A stretch of DNA of 64,000 bases from Sparassis latifolia. Taxonomy: Eukaryota > Basidiomycota > Agaricomycetes > Polyporales > Sparassidaceae. The DNA lies in NCBI GenBank assembly GCA_018466975.1, contig CM031555.1, positions 2,914,001-2,978,000 on the forward strand, read 5' to 3'. The notes beneath the pieces are model-generated. The model had not been told where the DNA came from and made no database searches. It saw only the letters and a list, made by a program, of their open reading frames with translations. Below are positions 59,637 to 64,000 of this stretch, one piece after another; positions within the stretch are counted from its first letter, which is position 1; every line of letters begins with the position of its first letter. The translations under genes were made by a program, and so were the position numbers.

Positions 59637-60486
59637 GGTGAGTGTAATGTCCAAGAGCTGTTTGTTCCTGCTCCCATTCCACCGACACCTCCCAGCGAGA
59701 TCTCGCCCCGATCTCGGCGCGTCCGCTCTGGACCCACGGCCCAGGCTCCCGTCATTTCCGTTAATAGCCCCTTCTCGGAGATCTCCGAGAACTCGCCCAA
59801 CGCGTCACACCGCGTCCCGATATGGAGTCACTCGCGTGTTCTCCTTCTTCCCGCCACCGCCACTTCCCGCGCCCAATCCCCGCTCCAACAGCCCGCCATT
59901 CAACGCACGACGTACAGACACGTCCTGCGTTGTGCAGCTCGCATCAGAACACGTCTGGACGACATCCGCTGGTACGACACCGATGGGCCCAACAAAGCCC
60001 GAGGACACGATGCTGACGTTCAGCGTACGGCATCCGGGGGAGCGTCCGCCAATATGGCAGCTCGAGCCCCGCGGCGCAGGTCTCGCGCGAGAGCTTATCA
60101 GTTCGAGCTGCTGCTGCCTGCGTCCTGCTCGTGTACGTCTCCTGTCAAGCCAGCCGACGCACGCCCTTTCTACGTGTTCGCCTTTTGTGAGCCCTCTAAC
60201 CGAGCTTACAGCGCCCACTCACCGTACACCGTTTCTCAGCGCTCGACCCCATCTCCATCTCCTCCAAGCTCCGTAACGAGCTTAGGCTCTGCTCACTGGG
60301 TATCAGAAGTACAGCAAGAAGGGCAGCTGCGCACACCAGATCGTCGGTGCTTCGCTCTCGCGAATGAGAAGGACGAGAAAGATCGCTGCACACACGGCCA
60401 CCGTCACAGGGCCGAACCTGACTCACCGTCCTTCGCGCGCGAAGGCCCGAAGACGAGAAGACGAGTAGCAGCCACTTGGAACGTGC
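59637..60486. other. HAT1 upstream region
   Basis: Two long plus-strand frames cover this stretch (up to 60276 and 60497) but their composition is that of GC-rich noncoding DNA. An ATG at 59988 (MGPTKPEDTMLTF) is in good context but leads nowhere recognisable. A divergent gene cannot be excluded. Confidence 0.35.
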
Positions 60487-60832
60487 AGGACCCCTGATAA
60501 TTCTCATAAAGGCTACCTCCGACAGTTTTGGGGACTTTTTGGTCTGGACACGGCTCAATCCTCTCCATTTTGGCTGGTTTGGTCCGGCCGAAGAGTTCTC
60601 CACCAATCACAGGTCTTCTGGTGCTGCGCGGCGCGTTGCTTTTTGCATGTTTTGGGGTCATTTGGACACTGATCTTTGGACTCTCCACCGCTTCTGCAGC
60701 GCACCTCTTCACCCTTACGAGCCCTCCCCCCTTCGGTGGTCCGTCCAGGATCAGGCCGTGGTTTTCACGAAGTTGTTTGCCAACTTTGGTCCGGACGCAT
60801 CGGTAGTCTTTATGAGGACGATCAGGGGTCCT
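60487..60832. mobile_element. MITE, 346 bp, related to the one at 35494-35842
   Basis: Termini AGGACCCCTGATAATTCTCA and, in reverse complement, AGGACCCCTGATCGTCCTCA, continuing TAAAGRCTACC. Length and terminal AGGACCC plus internal GTCCGGA motifs match the first MITE, but flanking octamers (GAACGTGC and GGCTCTCA) do not match, so no TSD remains. It encodes nothing. Confidence 0.7.
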
Positions 60833-60983
60833 GGCTCTCATCGCAGCGACCTCGACCTTAACCCCGAGCGCGGCATCATAACACGAGGCTAGCTAGTATG
60901 TAAGTACTACGTCCCATCGCTCGGCCGCTCCCGCGCTCTCTAAGCCCAAGCTACCCTCCACGACGATATCCTGAGGCCTGAGC

Positions 60984-61730
60984 ATGTGCGACAGCATCAA
61001 CCCTGTGCCCACTAACCCCGAATCCTATCCTACATCTGCTCTCTCGTCTGCCCAATCAACATTTGGGCTCTCGCCCGCGGGAGGCATCTGGCTGTCAAAT
61101 CCATGGCATGGCTCTTCCAGGGTACGAGCCGCTTCGACGCATCTCCCTTCGAATCAACGGATGCCGGAAGTGCGAAGGTGGACGAGAGCGCGGATCCCTG
61201 CGTTTCCCCTTCGGGACGCCAGGCCCATCGGAGGTATCGCACTCGGCGAGATCAACCCTCTGATGAGCCGAGTGCGCCAGTTCGGCGGTGTCAGCGCTCG
61301 GAACATCTCCGAGTACCTAGTCCCTCCTCTCTTATCTCGCTCCTCCTCCCTCTCTTTCATCAACCCCATCCACACCAGTCCATCGCCGTTCAGTCTCCTC
61401 GACCCGCTGATACATCCACCATCCCTCCAGAACATCGCCGACCAGAACGCCAACCAGCATGCGCTGCCCAGTGACCCCCAAGATTCCGCATGTTGCCGCT
61501 GGCTCACGGTCTCGCAGTGCCACCCTCGCACACATGTCTTCATTGAAGCATGGCTCCAAGGAGGGCAGGTGTGTTCACGAGGTGAACTGCTGGTCCGTGA
61601 GCTCGCGCGCAGTCAGAGCGGCGGTCGGGTCATTGTCCTCTTGCGTGTACTTCTTCGTTACCGTCATTTATTCATATTCAGACTCACAGATCACTGTCGA
61701 TGGATGATGGACTGGAGACGAGGCCTCTGA
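60984..61730 (+). CDS. open frame of uncertain coding status
   Basis: The 248-codon frame starts with an ATG (MCDSINPVPTNPESYPTSAL) and is Ser/Pro/Arg-rich without a recognisable domain. Its 3' part overlaps a duplicated segment (61539-61735) whose other copy is CpG-depleted noncoding DNA, which argues against a real gene. Confidence 0.2.
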   Translation: MCDSINPVPTNPESYPTSALSSAQSTFGLSPAGGIWLSNPWHGSSRVRAASTHLPSNQRMPEVRRWTRARIPAFPLRDARPIGGIALGEINPLMSRVRQFGGVSARNISEYLVPPLLSRSSSLSFINPIHTSPSPFSLLDPLIHPPSLQNIADQNANQHALPSDPQDSACCRWLTVSQCHPRTHVFIEAWLQGGQVCSRGELLVRELARSQSGGRVIVLLRVLLRYRHLFIFRLTDHCRWMMDWRRGL

Positions 61731-62190
61731 GGGGAGTGTCCCGGTGCTTGATAAGGCACTCTTCTCGTGCGCACGACCAATCTTCGACATCCTTGTTTGC
61801 GGATGTCGAAGAGTGGATGTGAGCATCGGAGTGGTGTCTTGCGAGCATTTGCTCATTCATCCAACGTGTTGCAATGAACAACACTATTTTCAATGCCAAG
61901 TATGAGCCATATGTGAGCATTTGTTGTTTTCTTTTCATACCCTTGCCTGGATGTATGTATCCCTGGCATGTGGTGTCATTGTGGAAGCATGCTTCCAAGC
62001 AGGGCAGGTGTGTTTGTGGATTATACTGTGAGACCTGGTGCTCATGCAGTATCTAGTTCATGCAGATTAAGCAGTGTTAAGGTCATTACCTTCTCTCATA
62101 TATTCTTCTTTCACTACCATCATGTGTTCACATCTCATCTTGATTTGCAGATCACTGTCAATGATTGATGGGCTAGAGAAGAGGCTGTAA
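61539..62190 (+). repeat. two diverged copies of a 200 bp segment
   Basis: Copy 1 (61539-61735) and copy 2 (61978-62190) share AGCATG-CTTCCAAG-AGGGCAGGTGTGTT and the ending CAGATCACTGTC-ATGGATGATGG-CT. Copy 1 keeps many CpG sites (CTCGCGCGCAG, CGGCGGTCGGG); at the matching places copy 2 has TG and CA. A GTGTGTT/CACAG pair looks like relic splice sites. Confidence 0.6.
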
Positions 62191-64000
62191 GCATGCTGCT
62201 TATATCACATGTTTGTACATGTTATTATATGGGCAACTTCACCTCTGTTAGTGTTACTGTGGCTCAGCTTGCAGCTATCTTATGAGGGTGAGTTGAGGTG
62301 TGGACTGGTTGGATTGAGATCAACAAATGTAGATTTAAACTGCCTCAAATGTTGAGTAGGATCAGTTCAGTTCAATGTTAGTTTGGACTTGCCAGCTGGG
62401 TTAGATGAGTTAGCTTTGATGCGACTTGTGTCATTGACTTATCTCTTCTTCATCTTTAACTCTTGTTTTTTTCAAGCTATTCATAGAGTGCACTTAAGCT
62501 TTTTTTAAAGTACACTTATACACTACTCAGAGTGCATTTAGGTTTTATTTGGAGTCTCTTAATACATTGATGAGATTGTATTTTCATTGCAAGCAGGAAA
62601 GGTGGAGTACGAGCTGAGGTGCAGGGAAGGAGAAGAGTCTATTTCAGAGGTATGAGGTGAGTAGCCTGATAACATAGAAAATCTCTGTAGTTGCAATGAT
62701 CACTGAAAACATGTCAGAGTAAAATCGCACTGCTTTAAGGAGAACTCTGAAATGCAGAAACACAAGACTGCCCAGAAATGCACAAATGCAAGACTGCCCA
62801 AAGATGCTTTAACTGGATGAGATGAGAATGTGAATGAGGCTTTTGCAAGCCTACCTTCCAGGATGGTGGGTTCTACTTTGACCTCTTTCCTCACCATCAT
62901 ACTTAAACTGGTCCTCACCTTTTCTGCCCTCCTGATACTGCCCACATCTGCTTAATAATTGCTTCACTGAATCACTGCCCATCATGCCATATCTTGCCAT
63001 CCTGTCTGCTCATGCTCCTACTCAATCTGAGGAGTTGTCCATCATCAGGCCCGCCTGAGTGCTGATATGCTCCCAGACCTTCTAGCCTCTGAAAATGCAT
63101 TTTTCAGCGATCATTCAGACCTCACTACTCTATGCCTTAGCCTCTGAGATGCATCTGACCCTTTCACAACATTCTGCAAACTTTTCTGACTTCACGTGAC
63201 TCCATTCAACTTCGCTCAATTCCTTGCAACTTTTCATCGAGATTTGACATTCTTTCATCACTCATACACCACTCTTGCATCTCCCTACTGTCAGATACCA
63301 CTTACCCATTGTCCTTTGGTCTCATCTGATGCGTCCTGGCCAATTTTCTTATAAGTCTGTACCTTTCTGACATTGCACCATCTCTCTGGATGTCACACTG
63401 ACTCGCTAGTTCATTGTACTGACTTATCAGTGTCGCTTGATGGTTGCACCCTCTTGTTTTGCAAATCTCATCCCCTTTATTATTCAACCTTTCTCTTCAA
63501 GACTCCTACCTTCGTGCTGGACTGGAGATGCCATTAAAATGTTCCATGTGGTTCAGGACAAGTAGCATATGTTTTCTTTCAATTTTCCTCTACTTTACCA
63601 TCCTTCTCCATTGCTAACATATAACATTCACCTCTCCACTCACTTTATCTATTTTCCTATTGGTCCTAGACCATTGTGACTCTTTCCAAAGTCAGGATCT
63701 AACTGACATTTCACAACTTTTGCATTTTCTCTCCCTTTGTCCCTCTTTATAAATACCTGCTGTATCTACATCAATTATCATTGAAGACCAGTAGGGAGGA
63801 GTTCCTCTTAGCTTCACATCACTGAGAAACTGTGTTTACTGTGATAGCGACTTCAAACTGTGATATACCCCACTGCAACACTGTGACACTGTGACACTGT
63901 GACATAGTGAGACTGCGACACTGTGATATAGTGAGACAGTAATACTTTGAGACTGCATACTGCATTTAGAAACTGCGACTGTGACTGCAATAGTGAACTG
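61900..64000. other. gene-less, CpG-depleted DNA to the window end
   Basis: No frame over about 80 codons is supported. Base composition shifts sharply: CpG becomes rare (roughly nine between 62700 and 63520 by eye) while TG and CA are common, unlike the CpG-rich sequence up to 61.7 kb. This is what a long-methylated, deaminated transposon relic looks like. It continues beyond the window. Confidence 0.6.
63871..63945. repeat. short tandem repeat, unit about ACTGTGACA
   Basis: Irregular copies of CACTGTGA and ATAGTGAGAC alternate, degenerating towards the window end. Confidence 0.85.

Overview
The window is nuclear DNA of a filamentous basidiomycete, most likely an Agaricomycete. The evidence is genes split by many short GT-AG introns (mostly 42-91 nt) and a characteristic gene set: a tnp2/CACTA-type transposase, a fungal-specific FunK1-like kinase relic, a NACHT-WD40 STAND/NLR receptor, a KOW-repeat Spt5-like protein and an F-box-like/LRR protein. 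Single-copy housekeeping genes (glutathione reductase, histone acetyltransferase HAT1) sit as islands in repeat-rich accessory DNA. No rRNA, tRNA, CRISPR or bacterial-type operon was seen.

Layout. 1-21.2 kb is an accessory block. It holds a small coiled-coil gene, an F-box-like/LRR gene, a hypothetical gene, a decayed tnp2 transposase, a decayed membrane WD40 gene, three small hypothetical genes, a second inverted copy of the coiled-coil gene, and a degenerate KOW gene. Two 1.33 kb near-identical inverted arms (11.64-12.97 and 17.27-18.61 kb) bracket part of it. 21.9-23.5 kb is dispersed repeats whose inverted partners lie at 40.4-41.6 and 44.1-44.4 kb. 23.6-26.4 kb is glutathione reductase and 27.0-27.9 kb a class I methyltransferase carrying one apparent frameshift. 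27.9-37.3 kb has no gene I can defend; it contains a tandem ~483 bp duplication and a 349 bp MITE with a perfect 8 bp target-site duplication. 37.3-39.4 kb is a conserved-looking hypothetical gene. 42.0-43.9 kb is a FunK1-like pseudogene without its kinase core. 44.5-46.7 kb is an intact 13-exon serine carboxypeptidase-like gene. 47.9-52.3 kb is an NLR with an N-terminal helical domain, a NACHT domain and eleven WD40 repeats. 53.3-54.6 kb is a TIR element with a 9 bp TSD inserted just upstream of an intact 254-aa gene. 56.6-59.6 kb is HAT1, 60.5-60.8 kb a second MITE, and 61.9-64 kb gene-less, CpG-depleted DNA.

Main conclusions. (1) Several accessory genes are broken mainly by TGA codons that look like CGA to TGA changes, as expected from deamination of methylated CpG, whereas GLR1, HAT1, the carboxypeptidase and the NLR reconstruct into uninterrupted frames. 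(2) Glutathione reductase has an in-frame 5' extension with a strong mitochondrial presequence but no ATG, suggesting near-cognate initiation of a mitochondrial isoform. (3) The carboxypeptidase keeps its Ser-Asp-His triad but has changed residues aligning with those that bind the substrate C-terminal carboxylate in carboxypeptidase Y. (4) The NLR resembles fungal immune/incompatibility receptors with a membrane-acting N-terminal domain. Exon models were built by hand from splice motifs and frame continuity; no database search was possible.
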